A stretch of 64,000 bases of DNA from Stropharia rugosoannulata (taxonomy: Eukaryota > Basidiomycota > Agaricomycetes > Agaricales > Strophariaceae): NCBI GenBank assembly GCA_028532985.1, contig JANCIK010000008.1, positions 2,418,001 through 2,482,000 on the forward strand, read 5' to 3'. Positions 23,942 through 36,795 of this stretch are shown piece after piece. Every line of letters begins with the position of its first letter. The first letter of the stretch is position 1. Both the position numbers and the translations under genes were made by a program. The notes beneath the pieces are model-generated. The model saw nothing but the letters and a program-made list of their open reading frames with translations. It did not search any database and had not been told where the DNA came from.

Positions 23942-25263
23942 ATGTCCCTCGGCATCTCGAAAGCCTACCTTGGTGGTACCGTCGGGCACAGTCGGCTTAT
24001 ACAACGCGTAGCAGCCTCCTCTGCAGCTGCAGTCAGCACTCGCCATGCATTATCCTTCCCCACTAGAGGATATGCCTCCGCCCAGCTCAAGAAGAAGGGC
24101 GCTTCAAAGTCAAAAAGTGACACCGTCGACGTTCTGGCAGAGGAGCGGGAGAGACAGAGAAAGGCAACGCTAGCCAGTGGGCAGACTCCAGCCAAACTCA
24201 CGATGGACGAGGAGAATGCCAAAAAAGTCGAAGAAGTTGAACGGATGATGGCATACCAACATCTCATGCCGACTGTTGATCCTTGGGGGCAGCCAGTCAT
24301 GGACACCCTTGGTGAGCACACAGCACTCTTAAAAACTTACCGTGTTTATCATCATTAATTACATTATGTGCTATTCATGCAAGATAGATGTCATTATCCC
24401 GACGCCTATAACTTTTGGTGTCCTGAAAGATCCTAAAAATCTTCTCAAAGTATTGCGTGAAAACTTTGGGAACTCATTAAAAAACTGGTCAACGTAAGTC
24501 ACTTCAAAGTCCGAGTCTCAAACATATATTTGAGCTTCCTGCAGCTTTTCTCTTCTCGCAGCCCACAATGCAATTCCAGGCAAATCCTTATCGAACCTGT
24601 CGTGGTGGGAGCAAGCAAAGCTTGTAATCCAGTCTTTCGGCACCCATTCAACTAAACCAGGCGCCCTGGTTGCTCCGCTAAGGGAAATTGCTCTCGATGC
24701 TTATAAAGACCTGAACAACGCGCTTGCAGAGTGCGTGAAGAGTTCCTCAGATTTTGGTTTTTGCTGACGGGGGGCTTTTAGGCGAAATGGCAAGGAGCTT
24801 AACCGGCTGACCACTGGGAAATTCAACGAGCAGGTAATCTCGATGGTGAAGACCCACAAAAAGAATGCCAAAGGCCGGATGATCTGGACACTGCATAAGA
24901 CGCATGAACCTGTGCGCGTTATTTCTATTAGGGCAACAGAGGGATATGTTGCGCCCAACGCGCCTCGTTTCGGAAATAGATTGATGATTCATGCGCTTAT
25001 CAAGTTTGATACGGAGCAGGTAAACATCCACCTATGATTTGGTGCACACCGTACAATCTGCTAATCATTTCTTACAGAGTCTGGAGATGTACGATGCCCG
25101 CGGTATCCCCTTGCATAAACCAGCTACTAAATCCAAGAGTACGGAAACGCCCATTGAAATATGGCGCACTCCCGCGCAGCCGAAACGGGTGACCGAATAT
25201 CTAGTCTTAGAGAAGCTAGGGTGGACACCATCTTCATGGAAGTTTAGAGAGCAAATGTGGTAG
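23942..25263 (+). CDS. mL45/MBA1-like (TIM44-fold) mitochondrial ribosome protein
   Basis: Five exons. The N-terminus (MSLGISKAYLGGTVGHSRLI, then a Ser/Ala/Arg-rich run) looks like a mitochondrial presequence. A basic helix with EERERQRKATLASGQTPAKL follows, then MMAYQHLMPTVDPWGQPVMD and VIIPTPITFGVLKDP. The TIM44-like core has LREIALDAYKDLNNALAE, RNGKELNRLTTGKFNEQV, RMIWTLHKTHEPVRVIS, RFGNRLMIHALIKFDTEQ, LEMYDARGIPLHKP and a C-terminal VTEYLVLEKLGWTP. This matches the mL45/MBA1 family, which tethers the mitoribosome at the inner membrane. Splice joins keep phase, for example the acceptor at CAAGATAG giving DVIIPTP. Family assignment is from domain layout; mL45 versus MBA1 was not separated. 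Confidence 0.82.
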
Positions 25264-26864
25264 ATATTCGAAGTATGTTACGTGCTTCTTATCTCGATGA
25301 TCATTACTGACCATGAATATTTGTAGAATGCTATATTTATTTTAATTTCGTTGTGGGCTATTGCAGGTCGATGTTGCTTTATCGCTTTTGACCATGTCCG
25401 CATCTGCCTCGGGATAACACCTATTGCTTCACGCACTCTTTACGACCACGATTTCGTGATACTTCACTGAAATTTATGTGTCATAAGTTTCTCGGGAACA
25501 GACACGAGCATGATATATATTTCCCGGACGACTTTCGTGATGGTTTTAAGTTGAAGTGCAAGCGCAGGCTATACATCTATTAGGATTCACAGGTTCGTTT
25601 TCTCGGCGTAATACCTGTGTTGATAAAAACATAATACTTGCAAGTTACATATCGTTGTAAGTGTGTGGGGTAAAAAGTAACAATGAGACTCGTTGCGCTA
25701 TTAGCACTTTAGTGCATGGACCGTGGGTACGTATTGTGTCGGAGCATCATTTTGTGCGACACTGTCGGTTAGCAAACATATGATATAGCTTCCGGATCAG
25801 CTGGGACCAATAAGCGCCCACTAGAGGCGCCCACACGGCGCGACGCTCGACTTTGCTCAAAATTCTGCGTCGACTTGATTAATTAAATTGCTACTTACAA
25901 AAGAGGTCCCAAGGATTGGGTGATCATATCGTGATTTTGAAACGCATCACACACCAGTCGTAATAAGACAAGGCGCCTATTTCTGAATGATGTATACCAA
26001 ATAAACATGCGAATTATTGGTGAGTCATTCGTGCGGAAGGAAACCGCATGCTGGCCAGTGGCGTCTCGGGGTGTCGGGCGATGCTGTATATGCTCCGGGG
26101 GCCGCGAGTCCGCACGAGACTCTCGCCATAATACTAGCTCTCTTAATAGTCTAGCGCCCATATGCAATTTCGCGTGGACACCGTTGTGCCCCATTGAGGT
26201 ACTCAGGATGATTCATGATGCCCGGTTGGCGCGCACAGTGACTAGTAGCGACTCCACACATTTCAAGGGACACCGGGATTTTATATATGTAGCACATTTA
26301 GCGCAGAGCAGCATCAAGCCAACATCAAGCTGCAGGCAGCAGCACCGTGCGGCGCGCGTACTATGATTCACGCGGCCGGTGCGCGGACCGAGTGGATATG
26401 ACGGTATGGATCCCGCATGGGTTGCGCGGCCACTTCCCAAGATGGCATTATATGTACTTCGTTTGGCAGCGTACCTGACCCTGAAAGTTGAAACAAGAAG
26501 GCTGTCGGATGGCCTCCGCTATGAACTGGGCTCTTTACGTTTGCTTACGCGCATTGGGACTGTGAAGGTTGGCTGACGGGTGCAGCGCGAGAACTGGTCA
26601 AGAGCGTGTTGGCAGCGATTAGACCAGTGAGCGTTCCCTAAGGCAGCGGAACGAATATTGAGCGTGCATAGAGACAAGCGAAGTAGGACGAGCCGGGTGA
26701 CCTATTCCACACTAGTGTGCTCCGATGTCGCTCTGTTTCCTTGTAAACATATGAAATAGTCAATTTCCTCCGAGTACCAACCGTGTATGTACATAATAAA
26801 ACAGCTTTACGTAAAATGGGCAAGCACAGGACCCCGGATAATGCCCTATTAGGTAAGATACAAG

Positions 26865-27030
26865 TCCACCCGAAAACGCGGCCGCCAGGCCGCCAGGTCA
26901 GATGTTTTTTCATCAGTGTTCACCCGAAAACACCACATTTTCAGCATGAATCTTGTATATATATATCCACCCGGCAACCTCAGCAGGTTGGACTGTTGGA
27001 TATATCCACCCGAGACCAAGCCACAGGCTT
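26865..27030 (+). repeat. TCCACCCG hairpin repeat cluster, first block (4 units)
   Basis: Units start at 26865, 26919 (TTCACCCG variant), 26966 and 27005. Each is followed by a short perfect inverted repeat: GGCC-GCCA-GGCC, then GATG-T6-CATC in unit 1; GAAAA-CACCACA-TTTTC in unit 2; CAACCT-CAGC-AGGTTG in unit 3; AAGCC-ACA-GGCTT in unit 4. Spacing is 54, 47 and 39 nt. Confidence 0.7.
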
Positions 27031-27453
27031 CAAAGTGTGGGCATGATTTGTAAGTGCCGCAAGGTGCCGCACTGGGACATCGTTACTTTGTTTGCTTGAA
27101 TTATCAAGTTTTCGGTGGCTCCAGCCTCCTAGTGGCTTTGAGTCCATTGTCCTTTGCATACGTATGAAAGGACATACTAAATCAGTACTAATTAGATGTT
27201 TCTGTACATATATACAACACATGCAAGTAGTTTTTTTCTTTCTTTCAACTATGTATAACAATTATCCACGGACCACAATTATCTTCGAACTTTCTTGTCA
27301 TATAATGCCTTGCTTGCTACTTGGAAAAGACGCGTGGACAATGTTGAAGACAACGACGCCATTGAGGATCGATAACCGGTGTATAACTGTATAGTTATGT
27401 AATTAATTGTATTATGTAAATAAATCACGCCACTTATGATGTTAGATAAAATG

Positions 27454-27559
27454 TCCACCCGGGGAAGAATTTTTTTTCTGACTTGTGTAAAATCCACCCG
27501 AGAATCACCATATTTGGTGCAAATTTGTCCACCCGAAAACCCCGAAAATACCCTATTTT
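27454..27559 (+). repeat. TCCACCCG hairpin repeat cluster, second block (3 units)
   Basis: Units start at 27454, 27493 and 27528, all in the same orientation as the first block. Following hairpins are AGAA-T6-TTCT (weak), CACCA-TATT-TGGTG (27506-27519) and AAAATA-CCC-TATTTT (27545-27559). Spacing is 39 and 35 nt. Confidence 0.7.
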
Positions 27560-28322
27560 TGTATCTGACCTCGAAGAGGATTATCCGGGGTCCTGCAAGC
27601 ACCCATTGTTCTTCCGGATAGGCAATTTATAGCAGGTGTATATGTAAGTACTTACGGACCTTATGAAAAGTTGAAACACGAATAATATTTGCAGATAACC
27701 AAATTAGTTATATTGCATTGGTAACACGGTATACGTGAGCTACTGGCCCGGCGAAGCGGACAGGACTATAGATATAGCATAATGTATCTCATAGATATAC
27801 ATATCATACGGCTAAAGTGAAAGATTGGAAGTTGTACGCATTAGAAATGTACGGTATAAATAGGCAGAGCGGGGGGATGGGGGAACACAAATCAATGGTG
27901 TTATAAGGAAAGGGAGAGATGATAAATGATAGCATAGGATATGAGAGTAGAACCAATAGAGCTGTGAAGGAAAGATGTGGATGGTTATCCTATAAATATT
28001 AAAAAGAGCGGCATATGGTAATGAAAAGACAGAATAACAGGAAAGCAGGAGTGAGAGCATTTCCAAGAAACGAGATTAGATAGTGAGTTGTCGATACAAA
28101 ATTGCAGAGTATTGACTGCAGAGATGGCGCTACAGCATGGGCAAAGAAGTCGTGAGAGCAGAGAATGGAATGACCCAGGCGAGCATCAGAGAAGGCGGCC
28201 GGGCGTAATAAATAGTGAAAAGTGGTCAATCAATGGCTACAGAGTGATATAACAGAGTGCTATGCATACATTAGCAACAACGATCATTGGAGCAACGGAT
28301 GGCTTACAATTTATTTTCAGTT

Positions 28323-29539
28323 CTAGTCTTTGCGAAGAGGAAGTAGGTCAACGACACGAGAAGCTTTTACTTGACGTCCATTCTTAGCGAAGTAACGCTC
28401 AGTTTCAAATGACCAGTGAAGCGAGCCTACGATCCAGTCGGCCAGACCATCAACGTAGACGGCGACATCGCGATCCACTTCAGGGCCCCATGAAGGAAGA
28501 AGGGACCGTTCCTCGTTGAAGCGGTCAATGGACTGCTTGCACATGTTGCCGACAAAGTCCACAGCGCTTTGTAGGTCCAGACCTTCTTGATTCATAACGA
28601 CACAGATCATATTGTGCGTGTCACCCTTGGACTGCTCTACGTTGAAGGAGAAAATGTCCTGCATGCATACTCAGTCAGGGCGTGTTACAGATAGATGGCA
28701 TGTATTGCAGGCTTACATTCGACCATGTCACCAAGTCGTTGGCAGCTTCTCCAAGGTTGCGAAGAGTCGGGTGATCCATGACATCGTCCGGGATATCAAG
28801 ATTATACGCATCTAGAAAAGATGGGAAGAAAGGTTATAAGAATGATGACCTGCATGGCGAAGTCAAGAACGACTTTGACTTACATTCGATCAGTGCCCAG
28901 CAGGGTTTGCAGCCCGAAGTGTCGCGCCGGAGGGCGATGTAAGACTCCAGGTCGGGTATTACTCCTGCTGCACGGTCCAAAGCTTGTTGGGTTACGCTTT
29001 GGAAGAAGAAATCAAAGGTCTCAATAAAGCGCTGCTGGCTTCCAGGAGATGCAGTAAGAACAAGCCGTTTATAGTAACTGAAGAGCGGATGTATCAGTTA
29101 AGGTGTACCATGAGGTGAGGAAGAAGGAAACATACTCGCGGGTCATCTTGCCGACTCGCGCAGATGTGTTCCATTTATGGGGGTGGTAGAGGGAGTTGAG
29201 CACCTCGTCGGCGGTCGATAGCGTCCCCCGGTTGTCCATATCATCCGACAGGTTGTCCAAATGGAAGAGGTAGGTCAGGAAGTCGTTGACGACGCGCAGT
29301 TGAGTGTAGCCAGCGCCGGGGTAGCACATCGATGTCAGGAGACCGCACTTTAGCCCATGATACGCCTCGCGCTTCTTGCCCAGCAGATTTCCATCCTTGA
29401 AAAGCCACTGCTTGGTTTCGACGGTGACCTGTTTGGTGTGTCTGCTATAGCGAAGCGGAAAGGTGCAGTGTGAGACAAGGTCTGGAAGCACGATCTTCTT
29501 CACAGCGGTACTAGTAGAAGTATTGTTGGCTGAGGACAT
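28323..29539 (-). CDS. Sesquiterpene synthase (class I terpene cyclase)
   Basis: Several exons on the minus strand. Exon 1 (from ATG 29539) has TKQWLFKDGNLLGKKREAYH and YTQLRVVNDFLTYLFHLDN, reaching the metal-binding aspartate motif DNLSD in DNLSDDMDNRG. An intron after MTRE leads to YYKRLVLTASPGSQQRFIET and SYIALRRDTSGCKPC. The NSE motif lies in NDIFSFNVEQSKGDTHN with all ligands present (N-D-x-x-S-x-x-x-E). The C-terminus has FETERYFAKNGRQVK with the conserved RY pair. Both metal sites are intact, so the enzyme should ionise farnesyl diphosphate and cyclise it; the product cannot be predicted. It resembles mushroom COP-type synthases. No P450 or other tailoring gene is adjacent; the nearest gene is a divergent MFS transporter 2.7 kb away. 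Confidence 0.93.
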
Positions 29540-32262
29540 TGTGACGCAGGAGGAGGGGAGTAGAAGAAGAGGGGAGGGTGAAAGGAGAAGCGAAACAAAA
29601 CCTGAGGAAGAGACGCTGGCTTTCAGACAGAGTATTTATGGTCGAATACGTTTTATAGGAGCACATAGTATGTGATCGGCCGGCATCTAATTTGGCAAAT
29701 TGAAAACCTCTTTCGGCTGCACCGTCTATTCCATGATCAAGGTTTGCAATTAGCTTTCCAGGGATCTCAACGGTATCTCTCGACTCTATAGGCCGATGAA
29801 ACAGGTCTTCTCCGCATGCACGCGGGAGGTACAGCTACACGACGCGAATTCAGCATGGTTATGGCTCCGTTGAATGGTACGCACTAGGATCTGGCAGGCC
29901 TGCCAGCCAGGGTCACAGCCCATAATCAATAGAGATTCAGGATTGCGCGTCTACCTGAGATCTCGCGTGCAGATCTTCGGTACGAGTGGCGAAGTGTCGA
30001 AATAACTGACATAACAGTCCTACAGGAAGAGCTTCATCCACAACTTTTGTGGTGCGCACTAGATGCCCTTGCACACAAACATTAATATTACCGGATTACG
30101 GTGTGTCGAGTCTTGACAGGCAGGAGGACAGAATTGGGCCATGGAAGTATTTTCGCAACTGGAGGTCGTGCAGGTATACTATATGCCTAAAAATCCACCA
30201 GCAAGGGAGTCATGATGCCATGGCACTGGGCAACTAGTATCCAAAAGACGGGAGTCGGGCATTGGTGACGCGAGGGCTATCGCTGAACATCATTTAGCAA
30301 TTTTGAGCAAATCTCAAGGAAATCAGATTCTGATCCAAGTAGGTGCCGAGTGGGCGCTTCTTTCCGGTGGAAGCCATATGTTGTGGCTGTAGTCGGCGTC
30401 GGTGGACGGTCAAATTGTGGTTGAACGCACCGATATTCATGACATCAATCAGAGTCGTACACTGCATGTCTGTGTTTGTTCCCACCATCAACGCCAGTCG
30501 CTCTAGCCAGGAATAGGCGCACGGCGGCAACCAATCACCAATACAGAGACTTGATGAACGTATTCTTTTGGACAAGGGGATTCCTGTCATCCTTGAGTGC
30601 TCAAATTAGGTCGATTGGCAAAAGGAAAATTGTTTATGTTCGTAATTTTCAGCTGTCGACTCTGAACAACTTGCAGTGAACAACAATAACACTTGCATGA
30701 GGCAGTTATGTTTCCCGAAGGATTAACTCAGCTCGAGCCTGATTTCAACCTGAAATGTTTCCACTCCACGAGTTGATGATTGCCGTAGAATACCTCTGAA
30801 ACGCTTTCTACTCCGTAGCCGTAAATTTATTAATTCCTTGTTTATTCCTGGACACCCAGAAATGGTTAGAAAGTTGGTGCGTCCCTTAATAACATTCTTG
30901 CAACGATGGCAGAGATACTTCCCTTAAAGTTAGTAGACCATGTTTTATGCAAGTTGTATGTTATATCCACGAATGACAATGAAAAATGAAAGTGACTCAT
31001 TCAGCAAGTTAGTCTATGGTGAGGTTTACCAGATGTATAGAACGGCGACACTTATCGACACGTCAATCCAATAGTCTTTCAATTGCTAGTCCATCTAGTA
31101 CTTGAGGTAGAAGTATCCATACTTGCTAAGAGTTCAAGATTCCAAAATTCCTTGCTCAAAATCGCGACAGACTCGGATCGCGTCCAAGCGGATCTTACGA
31201 AAAACTTTTGGGGTCTTTCTGCAATTGACTTTGTGACTCAGCATGGGCTGTTGGCAGTTGCATCTACTGAAAAATTTCCAGCATAGCAGTAATAATATAC
31301 TGAGCTCGGGTGGGAGGTGGACAAGCCTCTAACCAGAAATATAAATGATATTGGTATCATATTTGTGCTGAATTTTGGCATGCATAGCATGAGCACAGTC
31401 AAAATAAGTAATGTCAATAGCATTGAAATAGCTTATGACCGCCACTCAGTGCCTTCTTGCACCATTCACAGAGCAGTGAATCACTCCGTTAGATCATCTG
31501 TAAATCAAAAGAGGCAAATTAGCTCGAAAAGGAACCGGGAATATCGCAAGCTATGCTGCTCGGACGGTAAACGCCTGTCTCAGTCTAGAAATTAAGGAAA
31601 TCACAGGTTTATCCTCTCTTCGGCGCGGGCTTCAGGCAGGGAGGAAAACACAATAGAAAGCGCCGACTTAGGAAGACGCGCATTGCGGCCTGCGGTACGT
31701 GTTTACCCAACGTTTCAGACTAGACGCTGCGTCGTGCGGGGGCAGGCGCGGCGGGATGCCGTCACCCGCGTGCGCACTGTCAGACGGCGCGACTAGCCCC
31801 GTTGTGAAACCCTTCTAGGAGATGTAGCCCGCTCAGGTTTAGGAGCACGTTGATAGACAAAGAGGGCCCTTTCCGGTGTTCCGGATGGATATCGATTCCG
31901 CCTTGCCACCCACGCAGTGGCACCGTTATCTAGACTTAAGACAGGAGGAAATGTCAGTGAAAATTAAAATGCCGAATCGAAAGTTGAATAGATAAGGGGT
32001 ATCTATTAGCGGAAATCCCTCTGCGCGTATAGCTTGGTTATAGCGCTCGGAGAACGAAGGCGGAGGCTGAAGAACTTTGACGGAGGCTTTAGACACTTGG
32101 GATGCCGGCCTTCTGTTTGGCAGCATCTCCGGTGACAAACACGGTGGCAAGGGGCGCGTGCGTCGACGTCACTCTACTGCAACTAGTTAAGCGCTAGTGA
32201 CCACATCCGAGTCCGTACTTTCCCCAGTCCACATCTTACTGTCCAGCCCTGCCCCCGTCGTA
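29540..32262. other. Gene-poor region between terpene synthase and MFS transporter
   Basis: About 2.7 kb with no supportable gene. A short protein-like frame ends near 31286 (FWGLSAIDFVTQHGLLAVA) without start or family. The promoters of both flanking divergent genes are expected at its ends. Confidence 0.45.
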
Positions 32263-35200
32263 ATGGACTCGCGGCCGTCGTCGACGCGCATCCGCTCATT
32301 TGGATCTCAGGAGCCCGTTTCAGAAGATGCCAACCCGTCCCCGTCGACTGCGCAAAGGTTCTTGGGCCGCATGTCATTTAGCAGTCTGCGCCGAGCGCGA
32401 CCCAGTTTTCTGAGCTCGGGCAACGATGGAGGATCTGTATCGACACCGAGCACAGAACGCCCGCCTATACCAACGATGATGAACGCTTCTGCGGAAGTTT
32501 ATATGACACCGTTGCCTAAACTATCTATGGTTGTGCTCTCTATTGTGAGTGCTTTGACTATGTTACATGAAAACATATGAAAAAGATGTAGACTATGCTT
32601 GGGGAATTCTTGTCTGCGAACGTTTCGACACCATTTCTCTTGTTCATGGTCAAAGGCAAGTTGTCAAACGAAGATATCACATCGGCCCGGCTGCTAATAG
32701 GGCGATCGCAGGATTTGAAGGATTCAGTGGTGACGATGCAGAGGCTGCCTTTTGGACAGGCATTCTCGGTAGGTTCTTTCAAGGTATATTCTGTGGGGAA
32801 ATCCAATACTAAGACTGTTATCTAGTCTCCACCTTCTTCCTAACCCAGTTCCTGACCTCCCTTCTTTGGGTATGTTGTTGCTGCCATCATCAGAAATAGA
32901 TCGCATTCACTTATCCGACTGTAGGCTACTGTTGCGGAGAAACATGGTCAACGTGTGGTGCTGATGATTTCACTGCTTGGCTCTGCGGTTACTTGCCTTA
33001 TCTTTGGAACAGCCACGACGCTTCAACAGGCGATATGCATTCGTCTTCTGCAGGGTATCTTTGCGGGTGCAGTGGGCGTTGCGCGGGGATGCGTCGCATT
33101 CGTTACAGACCCCAGTAATGAAGGCAGAGCTTACGCTATATTAGGGTGCCCACCATCTCTTCTATTAACCGAGCATTAATTGACCGTACGTCTCAACAGG
33201 TTCTGCTGGGGCCTTGGGGGTGTTGCTGGCGCTATCATTGGAGGATCATGTAGGTACTTCCATTTATCTGAAAGTAGCTATTCTTGACTATCTATCAGTT
33301 GAGCGACCCGCGACGAAGTGGCCTGATGTCTTCGGTGACATACAAATCTTTATCACCTATCCATACCTTTTGCCATGCGGGCTGGCAGCAGTGGTGACAC
33401 TCTTTGGTGCGCATTTATGAAATTATGAAGCCTATTCCCATGCACGTCTGATAACCGTACTTTTTTTAGGTTCGTTTCTCTGTTTGTTCCTCGGCCGCGA
33501 CGGTGGTCCCCGAGAAGGCGCGATTCGCCTTCTCCCTGAAAAGATCACAGCACATCCTCCTATCCCAGAGGAAGATGACACTCTGCAGACTCCCGTATTC
33601 GAAGAGGAAGACGAGACGACAGGCTTCGCTGGAATCCACAGGAAACTTTCGCGGCGTTTCTCTGACTACTTCGCCAGGCGCGTACCTGACGCACACGAAG
33701 CCCCGGCAAACACAGCGCAATCTCCGTCGTCACCGCCGACCAATGGTCGGACGTTCTCGAGGACTAGCAAGACCAATGGGTCTGCATATGGGTATGGTGG
33801 CGCCTATCGCAGCAGGCTGGCTAGCAATGCAACCATCAACGCTCGCCGAGGCAGTCTGGCAAGCTCACTGAGACAGAGAAGGGGAAGCAACGTCGATGGC
33901 CCTCGCCACTCCACCTATGAGGGTGCCTCTGACCTGAACTTTGCCCAACGGCTGCTTCTTGCGAATGAGAATACGGTCACTAACATCGCAAATCTGTGGG
34001 TTGCCGCCGCTATGAATGTAGACAACGAAGATCCATTTGAATCGGATGCTGAAGATGAGGAGGGTGCAGATGAGGCCATCGATCTCGGGGAAGCGCTGAC
34101 GAGCGCCGAAGATAGCAGGCAAGGAGAAACAGAGCTTAGTCTTGCTGGTACGCCAATGCGACAAGACTCGAGACAGTGCACGAATTCCCCTCTGGGCCGT
34201 CCATCTAGATCACATCATCGACCAAGTACCACCGCTTCCTTGCGTCCACCTTCGTCCCTAAGGCACTCATCTCCTCTTCCTAACCGGCCGTTCTCACCCA
34301 TGATGCCCTCCTCTCCTCGTCGTCTATCGAACAACGTTCCTGCCATCTTCGCCCACCCCGGCGTCAAAACACCCTCCGCCGTTCTCGATGCCCAGCACCT
34401 CCTCCTAGGGCGAGACCTCTCTCCAGCCCAAGATCCATTAGGCACAATAAACGAGTCTGTGCCGCTCGTCCCTGCACACCCACAGGCAGACGTTGAATCT
34501 CTGTCCCCGACCGAGAAACCTCCTTCGCTGATATCTCAGCTACCTATTGTCGTCATCATCCAGTACGGAGTGATGGCCCTGCATACTACCACCCATGATC
34601 AAATATTTATGTCGTATCTAGTTTCGTAAGTGCTGCTCTCCCGAGGTCCGTTCTATGGCAATTGACCAAGGTGTGCAGCGATTACGAATCTGGAGGATTG
34701 AATCTGAATGCCGGACACTTTGCTCAATTAAGTAAGTTTCTTTTTGGATTGTGTGTATCTATGGGCGCTGACTGCGTATTTACTCGCAGTCGCGTTAATG
34801 TGCCTTGCACAAATCGCCTATCAGTTTTATCTTTACCCGTGAGTTTTCATCCGATCTGTTGACCATTTCCAGAACTTACCCTGTCGCAATATTTTTCACA
34901 GAAATATTGGGTAAGCATTTCTGTTTATTAAGTACCGTTTGTTGTCTATGCTAATGCTCCGCTTAAGCCCTCCCCGCGGCCGTTTCTCTCATCTTGCTAT
35001 GTTCCGGATCGGCAGTATCATGTTTATTCCCGCATATCTGTCTGTCATTCTATACCGACCCTTCGCAAATAAAATACCGGACGCTTCTAACCCTTTCCTG
35101 ATGTTCGGTTCGTCTCTTTTTGCCTTTATCTCGATAACTTGCAGTGCAATCTGACAAAATCTTCTCCTCTTAAGCTTTATCCATTAGCACGTAAGCACCG

Positions 35201-35639
35201 CGACTTAGCCTGCCCCGTGTCAGAGCCAGAGCTAATACGATGACAATGACCTTCAGCGCTATTCGATATTGCGGCATCACGTTTGGGTATACTGCCATTG
35301 CGATATTGCTCAATTACAGTGCGTCACTTCAGTTTGACGAGAAAATCAAGCACCTAGCCTAACCCGAAGTACCTAGTGACACCTCCCAATTCTGTGGGGT
35401 ATGCCAACGGTATTGCGCAGAGCATAGTCAGTCTCGCGCGGTGTGTGGGCCCAGTGATAGGTGGTTATGTCAGTCCTTCTTTCCCTTGACATTCACACCA
35501 TTGACGCCCTATTTTTGTTGATCTTCCTTAGCTCTGGGCGATTAGTGTAGAGAACGGCCCATCAGGATACTACTTCGGATTCTGCGTGTGCGCTGCTGTC
35601 TGTGCATTCACCGTGCTTCAGAGTTTCTTGATTCGTTAG
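32263..35639 (+). CDS. Major facilitator superfamily transporter with large cytosolic loop (YCR023C-like)
   Basis: About a dozen exons. After a Ser/Pro-rich N-terminus (MDSRPSSTRIRSFGSQEPV) come PLPKLSMVVLSI and TMLGEFLSANVSTPFLLFMV, then TFFLTQFLTSLLWATVAEKHG with the MFS loop 2-3 signature. Next are VVLMISLLGSAVTCLIFG, the GIFAGAVGVARGCVAFVTDP helix and YLLPCGLAAVVTLFG. One exon (about 33484-34629) then encodes a roughly 340-residue hydrophilic, Ser/Pro/Arg-rich loop. The second half resumes with QLPIVVIIQYGVMALHTTTH, MFRIGSIMFIPAYLSVILY, IRYCGITFGYTAIAILLNY, GIAQSIVSLARCVGPVIGGY and YYFGFCVCAAVCAFTVLQSF. This layout matches the fungal YCR023C-type MFS group, whose substrate is unknown. ATG 32263 is the first in frame; several short exons are approximate. 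Confidence 0.85.
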
Positions 35640-36795
35640 CTGGCCGGAGGCCACTGCGGAGTGGTATAAGGGTTTTGTTTGTCTTTTTTGTTTGCTTTTT
35701 TGTTGCCATATTGCTGCGTGAGATGAGATGAGATACATTTGTACCACCATTGGACGATATACTTACCTAATGCGTGAAGTGTGCACAATTCACTGTACTA
35801 ATACAGCTTGTTTGTAGAAGAGGTGCTGATATTTTACTGATAGATATTTTCTTGTCTATTTAGCGATACTTTATGACCCCAAACCCGGATTTACCTGCTT
35901 TGTCTCTTGAGACGTTATAACATGACGAACAAGCACCGACATAATCGACGACATCAACATCTAGAAAGTCTTCTTACACCTCCGTAATCACATCACATCG
36001 GCTTGTCCTTTCGTCATAGGCCAGTTAATTCTTTTAAGTAACTCATTAAATCTGTCAAAGCTTGTCAATCGTGAGGAGTCCGCTCATGGCTGTGTTCTTT
36101 CATCATGTCCGTACCAATGCCTCAGCCTCACCTATTAAAACCCTGCATTGATGACAGATGCGGAGTGCTTATATTTTTAACTGCGTACTGCAGTGATTAC
36201 CCCCCACCCAGATAACACTACTTATGACAGATATGATGTCAGGCAACGTTGCATTTGCCTCCTAAGCACAGTGGGATTTTTCACTCAGTTAAATTATAAA
36301 TAAAAGGATAAAGAAGTTGGGAAAACGCGTTGAAAACACGTTGCATATGACTTAAATGGGTAGCTAGAATCGTTGTATATCACGAAAACGTCAGGTGGAG
36401 TGTTCAAACGAGGTAATTGTGGCAGTGAGCATAGGCGGGGCGTTCATGATCATGTACCCACCGTGAACACAGAACCGAGTCTAAGCGCCGAGGTATGACT
36501 TCACACCTCGTTGCACCAACTTCAAAGTGTTTAACAGACTATAAATAGACTCAACTGGTGTTGAAATAGGTTTATAAACGACACTCATATTGATAACTCC
36601 TTAATTCTTACATGTTGACACGTCGACGAACATAGTGTGATACTCGAGACTCCAAAGACCAAGGAAGTAAGTCTGTTTAAACATGAATTATACGGCCTTC
36701 TGCTAATAATATGGCGCCAGCAGTTTTGTGAATAATGATACGACGGTACCACTCTAAATCCACTTCGCTGCACATTTCAACAGTATATCACCAAG
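35640..36795. other. Intergenic, MFS transporter to F-box-like gene
   Basis: AT-rich 1.15 kb containing the 3' flank of the transporter and the promoter of the next gene. No exon or RNA gene seen. Confidence 0.45.

Larger units (their letters stand above)
25264..28322. other. Gene-poor accessory region with hairpin-tagged repeats
   Basis: About 3 kb of AT-rich sequence without a supportable gene. Its distinctive content is two clusters of TCCACCCG units (26865-27030 and 27454-27559), listed separately. The part at 27.6-28.3 kb is purine-rich with no exon seen. Confidence 0.5.

Noticed and set aside
26865..27559. CRISPR-like array
   Set aside because: The repeated unit is only 8 nt, spacing is irregular, and the genome is eukaryotic with no cas gene.
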